Shown: in pieces, positions 27,749 to 37,624 of the stretch
Layout: every line of letters starts with the position of its first letter
Position numbering within the stretch: the first letter of the stretch is position 1
Origin: CAJXMH01 sp964001305
Lineage (GTDB): Bacteria; Bacteroidota; Bacteroidia; Flavobacteriales_E; Vicingaceae
Direction: 5' to 3'
DNA length: 64,000 nt
Assembly (NCBI GenBank): GCA_964001305.1
Contig: CAXFAI010000036.1
Location: 193,943-257,942 of the forward strand
Notes under the pieces: model-generated
What the model was told of the DNA's origin: nothing
The model's input: only the letters and a program-made list of their open reading frames with translations
Databases searched by the model: none
Position numbers and translations under genes: made by a program

Positions 27749-30700
27749 ATGTTTGGTTCACTTACAAAAACTTTTAAGAAAATTCTAGGCAGCAAAGCTG
27801 ATCGCGATATAAAAGAAGTCATGCCTTTGGTTGAAAAAATCAAAGCGGTTTACCCTCAACTAGCAAGTCTTTCAAATGATGAGTTAAGACAGAAAACAAC
27901 AGATTTCAAACAAACCATCAACGAATATATTGCTAAAGAGCAAGAAGAAATAGAGCAATTAAAAGCTCAGGCTGAAGCGGAAGAATCTACAGATCAAAAA
28001 GAATCCATCTACAAGCAAATCGATGATATTGAATCTAGCATTGACAACAAACTTGAAGAAGTTTTAGAGCGAATTCTACCAGAAGCTTTTGCTGTAGTTA
28101 AGGAAACTGCTCGCCGGTTTGCTGAAACAAAAGCAGTAAAAGTAACGGCCAGTGAAATGGATAAAGACATTGCTGCAAAAAGAGATAGTGTAGAAATTGA
28201 GGGAGATCAAGCTATTTGGCACAATCAGTGGAACGCTTCTGGTGCTGAAATTACTTGGGATATGGTTCACTATGATGTTCAGTTGATTGGTGGAATCACT
28301 TTGCATAAAGGAAAGATTGCTGAAATGGCAACCGGAGAAGGAAAAACCTTAGTAGCAACTTTACCAGTATACTTAAACGCCTTAACAGGAAGAGGTGTTC
28401 ATTTGGTAACTGTAAATGATTACTTAGCACGAAGAGATGCCGAGTGGATGGGACCTATTTTTGAATTTCATGGCCTAACGGTAGATTGTATCGACAACCA
28501 TCAGCCCAACTCTGCTGAAAGAAGAACAGCATATCAAGCGGATATTACATACGGTACTAATAATGAATTCGGCTTTGATTACTTGAGGGACAATATGTCA
28601 AGAACTCCTGAAGAGCTCGTTCAAAGAAAGCATCATTATGCCATTATTGATGAAGTTGATTCGGTTTTAATTGATGATGCAAGAACTCCTTTAATTATTT
28701 CAGGACCAACTCCAAAAGGAGACAAGCATGAATTTGCAGAATTAAAGCCTGTGGTTGAGAAGTTAGTTACTGCTCAGAGGAGACTAATTACCACTTTGAT
28801 TGCAGATGCTAAGAAAAAACTAACTCAAGAAGTTGAGGACAGCAAAGCTCAAAAAAAGCTTCAAGAAGATGGCGGAATGGCTTTGCTTCGTTCCTACAGG
28901 GGATTGCCTAAAAATAAAGCATTAATCAAATTTTTAAGTGAGCCTGGTATTCGTTCTCAGTTGCAGAAAACTGAAAATTACTACATGCAAGACCAAGGTA
29001 AGGAAATGCATTTGGTAGATGAAGAATTATTCTTTGTGATTGATGAGAAAAACAACTCCATAGAGCTAACTGAGAAGGGAATCGAATTGATTTCTGGAAA
29101 CAACACTTCCGACGATTTCTTTGTGCTTCCTGACATTAATATGGAGCTTAGTGAAATTGACAATTCAAGTATTGACGAACAAGAAAAAATTGCTGCAAAA
29201 GATCGAATTATACAAGATTATTCAATCAAAGCAGAACGAATCCATACAGTAAATCAACTTTTAAAGGCCTATACCCTATTCGAAAAAGACACTGAATACG
29301 TGGTTATGGACAATAAGGTTAAAATTGTTGATGAACAAACTGGTCGTATTATGGAAGGTCGTCGTTATTCAGACGGGCTTCACCAAGCGATAGAATCAAA
29401 GGAAAATGTAAAGGTTGAAGCAGCAACTCAAACCTATGCAACCGTAACGCTTCAGAATTACTTTAGAATGTACCACAAGCTATCTGGGATGACTGGTACA
29501 GCAGAAACTGAAGCAGGAGAGTTTTGGGATATTTACGAACTAGATGTTGTTGTAATTCCGACCAACAAGCCAATTGCAAGAGATGATCGAGAAGATTTGG
29601 TTTTTAAAACTACTCGAGAAAAATACAATGCAGTAATTGACGAAATTGAAGTATTGGTAAAACAAAACAGGCCTGTGCTTGTAGGTACAACTTCAGTAGA
29701 AATCTCTGAGTTATTGAGCAGAATGCTTAAAATGAAAAATATTAAGCACAATGTTTTGAACGCAAAACTTCACCAAAAAGAAGCCGATATTGTAGCTGAA
29801 GCCGGTAAGCCTGGTAACGTAACCATTGCTACGAATATGGCAGGTAGAGGTACTGACATTAAGTTGAGCAAAGAAGTTAAAGATGCCGGTGGATTAGCCA
29901 TAATTGGAACTGAAAGACATGAATCGAGACGAGTTGACCGTCAGTTAAGAGGTAGAGCAGGTAGACAAGGGGACCCAGGTAGCTCTCAATTTTATGTTTC
30001 TTTAGAAGACAATTTGATGCGTTTATTTGGCTCAGATCGTATTGCCAAATTAATGGACAGAATGGGTCATGAGGATGGTGAAGTCATACAACATTCCATG
30101 ATTACCAAATCGATTGAGCGTGCTCAGAAAAAGGTTGAAGAAAACAACTTTGGTATTCGAAAGCGACTGTTGGAGTACGACGATGTGATGAATTCTCAAA
30201 GAGAAGTAATTTATCGTAGAAGAAAGAATGCCCTGTTTGGAGAGCGTTTAAATGTTGATATCGCCAATATGATTTACGATACTGTTGGCAGTATTGTACA
30301 GGAAAATACAGATGTCCGAGATTTTGAAAACTTCAAGTTTGAACTCATTAGAAATCTTTCAATAGAAAGTCCTGTTAGCGAAGACGATTACATGAAAATG
30401 AATGCGAATGAACTAACAGAGAACATCAATGAGCTATGCGTTGAAGCCTACAAACAAAAGACTTCATTAGTTGCGAAATCCGCTTATCCGGTGATTAAAA
30501 ACGTATACGAAAACGAGGCTAATAATTATCAAAACATTGTTGTTCCATTTACCGACGGAAAGAAAACCATTCAGGTGGTTAGCCCTTTAGAAAAGGCTTA
30601 TGAATCGGAAGGAAAAGAATTAAATCGCTCTTTTGAGAAGAATGTTATCTTAGCTATGATTGACTTAGCTTGGAAAGAACATTTGAGAGAAATGGATGAC

Positions 30701-31090
30701 TTGAAGCAATCTGTGCAAGGAGCAGTTTACGAACAAAAAGATCCGTTGTTGATATATAAGTTTGAAGCTTTTGAGTTGTTCAAGCAAATGCTAGATCGAA
30801 CAAATCGAGAAGTGGTTGCCTTCTTATTAAAAGGAAATTTACCACAACAAGAAGTTCAAGCTCAAGTAAAAGAAGCACCTCAGCAGCAGCAAGCTCAACC
30901 TAAGTTAGAAACTTCTAGAACTGAAATACCAAGCTTTAGCCAAGGACAATCAAGTCAAGCTCAAAATTCAGGTGCAACGGCTCCAAGCAAACCAAAAGTA
31001 GAACCAGTTCGAGTTGAGAAAAAAGTAGGACGAAACGACCCTTGCCCTTGCGGCAGTGGCAAAAAGTTTAAGCAGTGCCACGGTAAGTAG
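27749..31090 (+). CDS. secA: Preprotein translocase ATPase SecA
   Basis: SecA drives post-translational export through SecYEG. The ATG at 27749 was chosen because the product then begins MFGSLTKTFKKILGSK, like family members; a TTG 13 codons upstream lies on the promoter box. The 1,113-residue protein is long, as in other Bacteroidota, with a coiled insertion at about residues 50-100 and further insertions in the preprotein-binding region. Visible motifs are Walker A MATGEGKT (K199), DEVDS, GMTGTAETE, NMAGRGTDI and GTERHESRRVDRQLRGRAGRQGD as two blocks. The C-terminal SEC-C zinc tail is RNDPCPCGSGKKFKQCHGK. The Gln/Ser/Pro-rich linker before the tail is typical. It delivers all signal-peptide proteins of this window, including T9SS cargo. 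Confidence 0.97.
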   Translation: MFGSLTKTFKKILGSKADRDIKEVMPLVEKIKAVYPQLASLSNDELRQKTTDFKQTINEYIAKEQEEIEQLKAQAEAEESTDQKESIYKQIDDIESSIDNKLEEVLERILPEAFAVVKETARRFAETKAVKVTASEMDKDIAAKRDSVEIEGDQAIWHNQWNASGAEITWDMVHYDVQLIGGITLHKGKIAEMATGEGKTLVATLPVYLNALTGRGVHLVTVNDYLARRDAEWMGPIFEFHGLTVDCIDNHQPNSAERRTAYQADITYGTNNEFGFDYLRDNMSRTPEELVQRKHHYAIIDEVDSVLIDDARTPLIISGPTPKGDKHEFAELKPVVEKLVTAQRRLITTLIADAKKKLTQEVEDSKAQKKLQEDGGMALLRSYRGLPKNKALIKFLSEPGIRSQLQKTENYYMQDQGKEMHLVDEELFFVIDEKNNSIELTEKGIELISGNNTSDDFFVLPDINMELSEIDNSSIDEQEKIAAKDRIIQDYSIKAERIHTVNQLLKAYTLFEKDTEYVVMDNKVKIVDEQTGRIMEGRRYSDGLHQAIESKENVKVEAATQTYATVTLQNYFRMYHKLSGMTGTAETEAGEFWDIYELDVVVIPTNKPIARDDREDLVFKTTREKYNAVIDEIEVLVKQNRPVLVGTTSVEISELLSRMLKMKNIKHNVLNAKLHQKEADIVAEAGKPGNVTIATNMAGRGTDIKLSKEVKDAGGLAIIGTERHESRRVDRQLRGRAGRQGDPGSSQFYVSLEDNLMRLFGSDRIAKLMDRMGHEDGEVIQHSMITKSIERAQKKVEENNFGIRKRLLEYDDVMNSQREVIYRRRKNALFGERLNVDIANMIYDTVGSIVQENTDVRDFENFKFELIRNLSIESPVSEDDYMKMNANELTENINELCVEAYKQKTSLVAKSAYPVIKNVYENEANNYQNIVVPFTDGKKTIQVVSPLEKAYESEGKELNRSFEKNVILAMIDLAWKEHLREMDDLKQSVQGAVYEQKDPLLIYKFEAFELFKQMLDRTNREVVAFLLKGNLPQQEVQAQVKEAPQQQQAQPKLETSRTEIPSFSQGQSSQAQNSGATAPSKPKVEPVRVEKKVGRNDPCPCGSGKKFKQCHGK

Positions 31091-31093
31091 GCG

Positions 31094-32047
31094 TTATCTT
31101 AAAAGAGAGTCTATATGAGCCGAAATCTTCTTCGTGAAGATTTCGGCTCCTTTTATATTCATATGATTCTCGTTATCAAATAATCTGGTATTCCTTTCAA
31201 AGTCTGTTTCATAATTCAGAAAATGAACGTGATTAGTACTTAGCATTTCATGAAGAAACTCTTCTCGCAATGCTAATTTCTTCGCATCCATTTTTTGATT
31301 ATACATCTGATGTTTGGGTGGTGACAAAAAAATGAGTTGAACCTCATATTTCAAACACGTATCCCTAATAGCTCTCAATCGCTGTGCATGAGCTTCAAAT
31401 GGTTTTGTGGATAATGAAAAGTGAGAAATCTTAGAAAGATAGTCTTGACTGGTCAATTGAATACGTTTCTCATCATAGGATAGCCTTCTAAACCTTGTGA
31501 TTGGAAGATGAATTGACGTATCTAAAGGTTTATCTATAAATCCATACTTATTATATTGACTTACCCCTTTTTGCTTAAACTCTTGAAGTATTTTTCTTAA
31601 GTAGAACTGAGGCTGGGCACTAATCAAAAAATGCTGATTAACCGAAGGAGTAGTGCCATAATTATTAATCTGGAAATAGTTCAGTAAAAGGTGATTTTTT
31701 GCCCAAGCTTGTCCACGACTTTCAAACATGGAATGATAAGACAATTCTACTACAACTGCCTTTATTTCTTTTAACTGACTAAAGTATTTTTGAAACAGAA
31801 GATAATCTATATCCATTGCACTACCGTCAATAGCTAAAGAAGCTGTTTTAAGTCCAATAAACTCAGGATTAACAGAATGAGCCAATTGTGAGCTCCCCAA
31901 CAACAAAAGTTCTATCTCGTTCTGTTCATCTTCAATCAGTTCCGATTTAGCCTTAAAAGTATTTTCTCTTAGATGCAATTCAATTGGAATCAACAGAATA
32001 AAAGGAAGCAAAAACAGCAGAAAACGAAACAAAAAAATTCTCATCAT
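31094..32047 (-). CDS. SGNH-like protein, partner of the MBOAT acyltransferase
   Basis: This 317-residue protein has an N-terminal membrane anchor (about residues 4-22) and a periplasmic domain. An SGNH-hydrolase-like nucleophile motif, LLLGSSQLAHSVNP, lies at about 50-63. A C-terminal FDNENHMNIKGA segment has the Asp/His pair expected of DltD/AlgX/PatB-like enzymes. It follows the MBOAT gene by 2 nt, the standard pairing in which MBOAT moves an acyl group across the membrane and the SGNH protein transfers it to a polymer. The likely role is therefore acetylation or other acylation of the exopolysaccharide made by this locus. It is the last gene of the minus-strand polysaccharide run. Overall similarity is not obvious, so the family call rests on motifs and pairing. 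Confidence 0.65.
   Translation of the reverse strand: MMRIFLFRFLLFLLPFILLIPIELHLRENTFKAKSELIEDEQNEIELLLLGSSQLAHSVNPEFIGLKTASLAIDGSAMDIDYLLFQKYFSQLKEIKAVVVELSYHSMFESRGQAWAKNHLLLNYFQINNYGTTPSVNQHFLISAQPQFYLRKILQEFKQKGVSQYNKYGFIDKPLDTSIHLPITRFRRLSYDEKRIQLTSQDYLSKISHFSLSTKPFEAHAQRLRAIRDTCLKYEVQLIFLSPPKHQMYNQKMDAKKLALREEFLHEMLSTNHVHFLNYETDFERNTRLFDNENHMNIKGAEIFTKKISAHIDSLLR
31117..31154 (+). terminator. secA terminator embedded in the convergent gene
   Basis: A perfect 14-bp stem (31117-31130 with 31136-31149) with a TTCGT loop is followed by CTTTT, 27 nt after the secA stop. The hairpin lies inside the last codons of the minus-strand gene 31094-32047, where it encodes AEIFTKKISA. Confidence 0.75.
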
Positions 32048-32049
32048 TT

Positions 32050-33480
32050 TTAAAATTGGAAGTATATAAAGGATTCGCTGTGATTACCTAATAATACAAT
32101 TGCTAGAATAATGGAATAGTAGATTAACCATCTCAAGCCTCTACTCTTTTTAAAAACAGCAAATTGCAAACCATGCTCTTTCGTTCTGTGAATCCACTCC
32201 CATAGCAAGAAAGCAAATATCATAGGCCATAAAAACATGGGCATATCAATAGAGATTGGCTGCCATATATCAGTGAAAATTTTACGGATGATGTAAAGCG
32301 CATCTGAAACATGTTCTGCACGAAAAAACACCCAGGCAAGACTAACCAATAAAAAGGTTCTCAAAATACTTAGAACCATTCGAAAAGAAGGTATAGAGCT
32401 TTCTACTTCTTTGATGTGGTTTCTGTTTTTTGCTGTCAACAACAATGGCATAAATAATAGTGCATGAAAAAAACCCCAAAAAACAAAAGTCCAGTTTGCT
32501 CCATGCCAAAACCCACTTACTAGAAAGATAATCATGGTGTTTCTTACTGTTTTAGACTTGCTAAGTCTACTTCCGCCAAGCGGTATGTATACGTAGTCTC
32601 TAAACCAGGTTGACAACGAAATGTGCCACCTTCTCCAAAACTCTGCAATGTCTCTAGAAAAGTAAGGAAATGCAAAGTTTTTCATTAACTGAAAACCAAA
32701 TAGTCTTGCCGTACCAATGGCTATATCAGAGTATCCAGAAAAATCACCATAAATCTGAAAGGCAAACAAAATGGCTCCAATAGCTAATGTGCTGCCTGAA
32801 TAATCTTGATGATGGGCAAAAATATCGTTGACCAAAACGGCACAATTATCTGCAATTACAATTTTTTTAAAAAATCCCCATAAAATTTGTCTCATACCGT
32901 CTACCGAAGCGGATAAATCGAACTTTCGTTTAACGTTAAACTGAGGAAGTAAATTTGATGCTCGTTCTATGGGACCCGCCACCAGCTGCGGAAAAAAACT
33001 GACAAATGCAAAAAACGAAACCGCGTCTTTACTTGGTTCTATCTTTCGCTTATACACATCAATTGAATAACTGAGTGTTTGAAAAGTATAGAAACTAATT
33101 CCAACAGGTAAAATTACTTTTAGTCGATCGAATTCTATTTGATTTCCAAAAAACCGAAATGCATCGATGAAGCTATCTAAGAAAAAGTTATAATATTTAA
33201 AATAAGCTAATAGACCAATATTAACGAGGCAACTTAGTGCTAAAAGATATTTACGCTGTCTTTTATCTTGTTTTTTTGCAAGTGCTATTCCTATACCATA
33301 ATCAAGTGCAGAACTAAGCATAATTAGGCTTAAAAAGCGCCAATCCCACCAACCATAAAATACATAACTTGCCAAAAGAATGACAACATTTTGCTTTCTA
33401 TATTGACTGCTCGGAATTAGCCAATAGACCATAAAAACAAGTGGCAAGAAAATAAAAAACTCTATGGAATTAAAAATCAT
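32050..33480 (-). CDS. MBOAT family O-acyltransferase (AlgI-like)
   Basis: This 476-residue polytopic membrane protein transfers acyl groups, usually acetyl, toward the periplasmic side for polysaccharide decoration. Hallmarks are YSIDVYKRKIEPSKDAVSF, QLVAGPIERASNLLPQF and WRRWHISLSTWFRDYVYIPL (about residues 285-304). The catalytic histidine is in SGFWHGANWTFVFWG (about 321-335). Size and motif order match AlgI/DltB relatives. It sits between the polymerase-like gene and the SGNH-like partner. A gap of about 70 nt separates it from the upstream gene; I see no promoter there. Confidence 0.93.
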   Translation of the reverse strand: MIFNSIEFFIFLPLVFMVYWLIPSSQYRKQNVVILLASYVFYGWWDWRFLSLIMLSSALDYGIGIALAKKQDKRQRKYLLALSCLVNIGLLAYFKYYNFFLDSFIDAFRFFGNQIEFDRLKVILPVGISFYTFQTLSYSIDVYKRKIEPSKDAVSFFAFVSFFPQLVAGPIERASNLLPQFNVKRKFDLSASVDGMRQILWGFFKKIVIADNCAVLVNDIFAHHQDYSGSTLAIGAILFAFQIYGDFSGYSDIAIGTARLFGFQLMKNFAFPYFSRDIAEFWRRWHISLSTWFRDYVYIPLGGSRLSKSKTVRNTMIIFLVSGFWHGANWTFVFWGFFHALLFMPLLLTAKNRNHIKEVESSIPSFRMVLSILRTFLLVSLAWVFFRAEHVSDALYIIRKIFTDIWQPISIDMPMFLWPMIFAFLLWEWIHRTKEHGLQFAVFKKSRGLRWLIYYSIILAIVLLGNHSESFIYFQF

Positions 33481-33551
33481 ATCAAGAAGCTTGTTTCCGT
33501 TTTACAATAGTTGCAAATAAGTTGCTTACGTACTTAGCAAAAAATATGAAT

Positions 33552-34814
33552 TCACTTGGTTTCATTTCCAACAGCTTGATTAGAAATAGACTGATACCGA
33601 TAGCAATATAAGATTCCAAACACCAAAAGAAACATTCCAATTTTGTTTACATCATAAGAAGCAACAATGCTATGTACAAAGAAAAACAATAGAAAAAGTC
33701 TCATTGAAATCAAAAAGGCATCCTTTTTTAAAGGCTTAGGGTACTTATAAAAAATACCAAGCAGCATTGGAATCTTTAAAATCATAAACCCAACTATTCC
33801 ATATAAAAATAATGAACCTAGCCAACCAATATCCGACGGGAAAAAGTAATTATACATACCCAAATATCCGTCTTGATATCTATTACTCAACAAGCCTGTC
33901 CCAAAAATTGGATTTTCTTTGATCCCTTGCCAAGCGATTTCTGATTGAGTAATTCGCGATGCTGCAGAATTATCCATTACCTCTCCTCCTAACACCACAT
34001 TAAAAGCACTAATAAAAAGTTCAACTACGGTGGCAAATTCTTTTGGAAAAAAAATGGTCGTAACTAAAGTCAATACCAAAACGAAAATAGCCCCAAAAAC
34101 GGTGAAATAAACCTTTTTCTGAAAGGGTAAATAAATTAGATGGGAAAGCGCACAAATCATAATTGATACCGTTAAGTATCTGGCTTTTGCAAATACCACA
34201 AAAATGAATAAAGAAGCAGCTATTACAGTAAGATATTTAAATTTTCTTTCGTGTAATACCTTTACATATGCATAAAAAAAGCTAAAAACTACCAAGTAAT
34301 AGCTAAACTTTAAAATCACCCCTTTATCTTGTGAAGAAAGCACTAGGTTGGTATTTGAAAACACTTCAGGGTTAACAAATAAGTTAATAATGAGCATTGC
34401 AACTAGGTAAATTAAACTAACCTTCACAATCAACTTCTCAATACGAACCATTGATAAGTATTTCCTCTCAAAAAGAAAAACGACTAAAATAGGAATAACA
34501 AAATCTATCTTTGATCTTTCAGCAGACATGCCTAACCAAAAACTTTGACCATAGATTTGATTTGCTTTCAGTGCGCTAATAATCGGTATAAAAGCAATTG
34601 GAAGGAGGATAAAAAATAATTTATTTACCCGTTTTGTTTTGAATATTTGAAAAACATAATAAAGCAAGAAAACAATTAAAAGGGCCTTAAAAGAGAAGTA
34701 ACTTATTTCATATAAGAAAGGAATTGGAAGCCTTGTAAATACATCGAAAATTAAAAGCAAGTAAACGACAAAGAAAAATTCTGTAAGCCAATTTCTACCA
34801 ATTTGAATGCCCAT
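33552..34814 (-). CDS. O-antigen polymerase/ligase-like (Wzy/WaaL) membrane protein
   Basis: This 420-residue protein has about 10-12 predicted spans and a larger loop in the second half containing ENPIFGTGLLSNRYQDG (about residues 290-306). That pattern (NP..G.G) recurs in the Wzy_C/O-antigen ligase family. Such proteins polymerise lipid-linked repeat units or ligate glycans at the periplasmic face. In this locus, with a flippase, Wzc and Wza, polymerase is the more likely role. Sequence conservation in this family is low, so the assignment rests on topology, the loop motif and context. Confidence 0.7.
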   Translation of the reverse strand: MGIQIGRNWLTEFFFVVYLLLIFDVFTRLPIPFLYEISYFSFKALLIVFLLYYVFQIFKTKRVNKLFFILLPIAFIPIISALKANQIYGQSFWLGMSAERSKIDFVIPILVVFLFERKYLSMVRIEKLIVKVSLIYLVAMLIINLFVNPEVFSNTNLVLSSQDKGVILKFSYYLVVFSFFYAYVKVLHERKFKYLTVIAASLFIFVVFAKARYLTVSIMICALSHLIYLPFQKKVYFTVFGAIFVLVLTLVTTIFFPKEFATVVELFISAFNVVLGGEVMDNSAASRITQSEIAWQGIKENPIFGTGLLSNRYQDGYLGMYNYFFPSDIGWLGSLFLYGIVGFMILKIPMLLGIFYKYPKPLKKDAFLISMRLFLLFFFVHSIVASYDVNKIGMFLLVFGILYCYRYQSISNQAVGNETK

Positions 34815-35654
34815 TTACCTCCCTCCTAGATTGCTAAGCAGCTCACTGACCTTTTGTTGATCTGTATGATAGTACTCTTCCAAAAAAAGTTGATTCTCTG
34901 ATTTCAAGGTATATTCTTGTTTTTTAAACAAAGATGATGCTTTCAATTTTGTTTTTAAACGAAGTGGAATTGCCTTATTTACAGCCCTACGAATAGTTTC
35001 ACTTTGATAGATTTTTGATAAAAAATCATTTTTTAAAACGAGGCCTTGATTACTTTCAACTTCTTTGGTTGTTATAGCGTTTATACCTAAAAATTCTAAG
35101 CTCTTCATTTCTATATCATCTCTTTTATCACCATTTAATATGAGCAATTGATTTGAAGCAAAGTACTTTCTAAACGCCTGAATACGACTATAATACAGCC
35201 CTTGTTCTATATATTGAGAATAGAAAGATTTATATTGTTCTTTCTTTTCAATAATTTCATCCAAGCTTACAGATACAAATCCTAAGCGTACATCCATTAG
35301 ATAGTGGGAAATTGCTCTTTGTATTGGATTCCTTAGTAATAGAATTAGCTTGGCTTTGGGAGAAAATGATTTTATTTTTTTTGCTGTTTCAGGAAACTGA
35401 AAATACGAAACGCTAGCCTCGCCTTTCCATTTATATTGAGTCCCGTTCTTATACAAATCCAAATATGTTTGTTCAGATTTTAAATAGGTCTTCCCATAAT
35501 ACAACTCTCTCTCTTCTAATGTTTCTGAACTAAAAAAATTGGGCTCTTTCATTTCAGCCATAAAAACGTCAGGATGCTCGGATAAAAAATTCGCTAAAGC
35601 AGTGGTTCCTCCTTTTGCAACTCCAATAATGAATAAGTTTGGCTTATTACTCAA
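34815..35654 (-). CDS. PAPS-dependent carbohydrate sulfotransferase
   Basis: This 279-residue protein of the heparan-sulfate-type sulfotransferase family would transfer sulfate from PAPS to a sugar hydroxyl or amine. The 5'-phosphosulfate loop IIGVAKGGTTAL is at residues 9-20. The 3'-phosphate binding motif LILLLRNPIQRAISHY is at about 103-118, with the expected R and S. KEPNFFSS and GEASVSYF are typical intermediate motifs. It overlaps the GT2 gene by 8 nt and abuts the polymerase gene, so it is tightly built into the polysaccharide operon. This implies a sulfated glycan, consistent with a marine habitat (inference). Confidence 0.85.
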   Translation of the reverse strand: MSNKPNLFIIGVAKGGTTALANFLSEHPDVFMAEMKEPNFFSSETLEERELYYGKTYLKSEQTYLDLYKNGTQYKWKGEASVSYFQFPETAKKIKSFSPKAKLILLLRNPIQRAISHYLMDVRLGFVSVSLDEIIEKKEQYKSFYSQYIEQGLYYSRIQAFRKYFASNQLLILNGDKRDDIEMKSLEFLGINAITTKEVESNQGLVLKNDFLSKIYQSETIRRAVNKAIPLRLKTKLKASSLFKKQEYTLKSENQLFLEEYYHTDQQKVSELLSNLGGR

Positions 35655-36558
35655 AAGAAAACTTTTTAGGTTTTAAAAACACTTTATAAAATAGGTCAAG
35701 GTCTTTTAGCCCATTTGCGAGATTAAATTTAAGTACTCTTAAAAAGACAACAAGAAGAACAATGGGGTAATAATACCAAAAGTATTTACGGTAAATCAAC
35801 AGTAAATTTTTAAACTGAAAATACATGGCTACTTTATTTTTTTCACCTAAAGCTTGGTTTTTAGTCGTTAAACCTTGCTTGTGGTATACCACACTTGATG
35901 TGCACACATCGGTTTTAAATCCTTTTTTCTTGGCTCGTAATGACCAATCAAGCTCTTCAAAATACATGAAGTAATCTTCTGATAGCATTCCCACCTTTTC
36001 AAGAAATTCTCTACTTACGAACAAGGATGCACCTACAACAAAATCTACTGCAAGACTTTTATTGTCATATTGTCCTTTGTCTTTCTCATTAAAGCCAATT
36101 TGCACAATTTTACTACTAAACTTATTTATCGTAGCACCGACTGCTTGAATTAAGTTATCTGAAGGATAAAAGATCAACTTAGAACCTAGTATACCCACAT
36201 TTCCTTTATACGCCTTCAACATAGGACTAAGTGCGTCGTCTTTAATGAAGGTATCGTTATTTAACAACCACACAAAATCAGCACCTCTAGCTAAGGCCAA
36301 GCTAATCCCTAGATTATTCCCATTCGCAAAACCTAGATTCGCCTGATTTACATTTAAAATAGGTTTATTTACGACTGATAACTGATTTATGTAGTTTGTC
36401 AAGGCTTCTACAGAATCATTTGGTGATAAATTATCTACTATAATCAGCTCATAATTAGAATAATTAATGTGCTCATAAATGCTTTCTAAGCAAGCAATGG
36501 TATCTTTCCAATGAAGATAGTTTAACAGAACTATAGAAACTTTTGGTTTCAAACTCAT
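35647..36558 (-). CDS. Family 2 glycosyltransferase
   Basis: This 303-residue GT-A enzyme has the N-terminal VSIVLLNYLHWKDTIACLESI motif, NQANLGFANGNNLGI, and the metal/nucleotide motif WLLNNDTF at about residues 95-102. EDYFMYFEELDWSLRAKKKG is the typical acceptor-side motif of rhamnosyltransferase-like GT2 proteins. A hydrophobic stretch near the C-terminus (about 255-275) probably tethers it to the inner membrane. It adds a sugar to the lipid-linked repeat unit; donor and linkage are not deducible. It overlaps the sulfotransferase start and is 2 nt from the beta-propeller gene. Confidence 0.9.
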   Translation of the reverse strand: MSLKPKVSIVLLNYLHWKDTIACLESIYEHINYSNYELIIVDNLSPNDSVEALTNYINQLSVVNKPILNVNQANLGFANGNNLGISLALARGADFVWLLNNDTFIKDDALSPMLKAYKGNVGILGSKLIFYPSDNLIQAVGATINKFSSKIVQIGFNEKDKGQYDNKSLAVDFVVGASLFVSREFLEKVGMLSEDYFMYFEELDWSLRAKKKGFKTDVCTSSVVYHKQGLTTKNQALGEKNKVAMYFQFKNLLLIYRKYFWYYYPIVLLVVFLRVLKFNLANGLKDLDLFYKVFLKPKKFSFE

Positions 36559-36560
36559 GC

Positions 36561-37550
36561 TTATTTATTCATCAATTTAAGCGCTTCTAGTTGCTCTTTA
36601 TCTAGAAAGTATAGATTGTTTACCTGTTCTACGTTTGGCACCTCAAATTCATCCACTATATTATAGTTTACTGAAAACACCTGTACCAAATTTTTTTGCT
36701 TGTTCTCTTCATTAAAAGACAAGTATCGTTTGCGCTTGGCAGACACACCGGCATAAAAACGTTTTTCTTCTGTGTGGTAAACACCACCTCTGCCCCAACC
36801 TGCCATTGGAATTTCTCTCGTCATTTCCCAAGCCTGATTATATACATTCAGTTGAGCATGACCACTATCAAATACCCAGTATTCATTATTAATTAAACGA
36901 ACTGAATGTGGAGCTTTTAAGCTCAGTTTATGTGTTTTCCCATTGGCTAAATTTAGTACTCCTCCATTTCCTTGCTTCTTTATCAACTTTTGAGCTACCC
37001 GATGAAATAGCTGCTCTCCATTAATGTGATGAATAAGAGCATACAGGCTACCATCGTAGCCTTTAAATACTTGGTTTGTATGAAATTTATTTTTTTGACC
37101 TTCCTTAAATTTAAACTCGCCTCTTCCACTTACATCAAGCCTATTCTCTCCATTGGCATCTTTAGGTTGTAAGCGAGTTCTTTTCCATTCTGATTTACTT
37201 TCAATATCAAAGGCAACCAATTCATCATAATAAGTATTTGACAGCCATATTTTACCATCTATGCAATCTATCTCATGAACATCTCTTAAAAATTGGAGGT
37301 TTAATTTCTGACACCGTTTTGTTGTCAAATCTAATTCATACAATTCGTCACCAGTAGTAAAGTAAAGAATGTTCTTGTTATGCTTGTCCCAGCAAAGCGA
37401 TGGCACTCCTAAGGATCCAAAGTCATGAAAAAAGGTAAGCTCATGAAATTTTCCCTCCTCAAAATATTGAACCGTTTTTATCTCCTTTCGATCTAAAAAA
37501 CGATCATCCACATTGGCATTCTGAGCTCCTAAAACAACTAAACTATCCAT
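36561..37550 (-). CDS. Uncharacterised beta-propeller-like protein in the polysaccharide locus
   Basis: This 329-residue protein has no signal peptide or membrane span. It shows repeated Trp/Tyr/Asp beta-strand patterns typical of a six-bladed propeller (LYELDLTTK, IDCIDGKIWLSNTYYDELVAFD, YDGSLYALIHHINGE, NEYWVFDSGHAQLNVYN). The conserved-looking VHEIDC, HTNQV and HSVRL segments bring histidines to blade tips and may form a metal or active site (inference). It lies 2 nt upstream of the GT2 gene, so it is cotranscribed with the glycosyltransferase and sulfotransferase. I do not recognise a specific function; a cytosolic enzyme modifying an activated sugar is possible. Confidence 0.55.
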   Translation of the reverse strand: MDSLVVLGAQNANVDDRFLDRKEIKTVQYFEEGKFHELTFFHDFGSLGVPSLCWDKHNKNILYFTTGDELYELDLTTKRCQKLNLQFLRDVHEIDCIDGKIWLSNTYYDELVAFDIESKSEWKRTRLQPKDANGENRLDVSGRGEFKFKEGQKNKFHTNQVFKGYDGSLYALIHHINGEQLFHRVAQKLIKKQGNGGVLNLANGKTHKLSLKAPHSVRLINNEYWVFDSGHAQLNVYNQAWEMTREIPMAGWGRGGVYHTEEKRFYAGVSAKRKRYLSFNEENKQKNLVQVFSVNYNIVDEFEVPNVEQVNNLYFLDKEQLEALKLMNK

Positions 37551-37624
37551 TCCTCTTATTTAAAAGCGAATTACGTTATTTTTTGAAGCTAATAAATACT
37601 TATCTGCTATTCTTTTTCAAAAAC

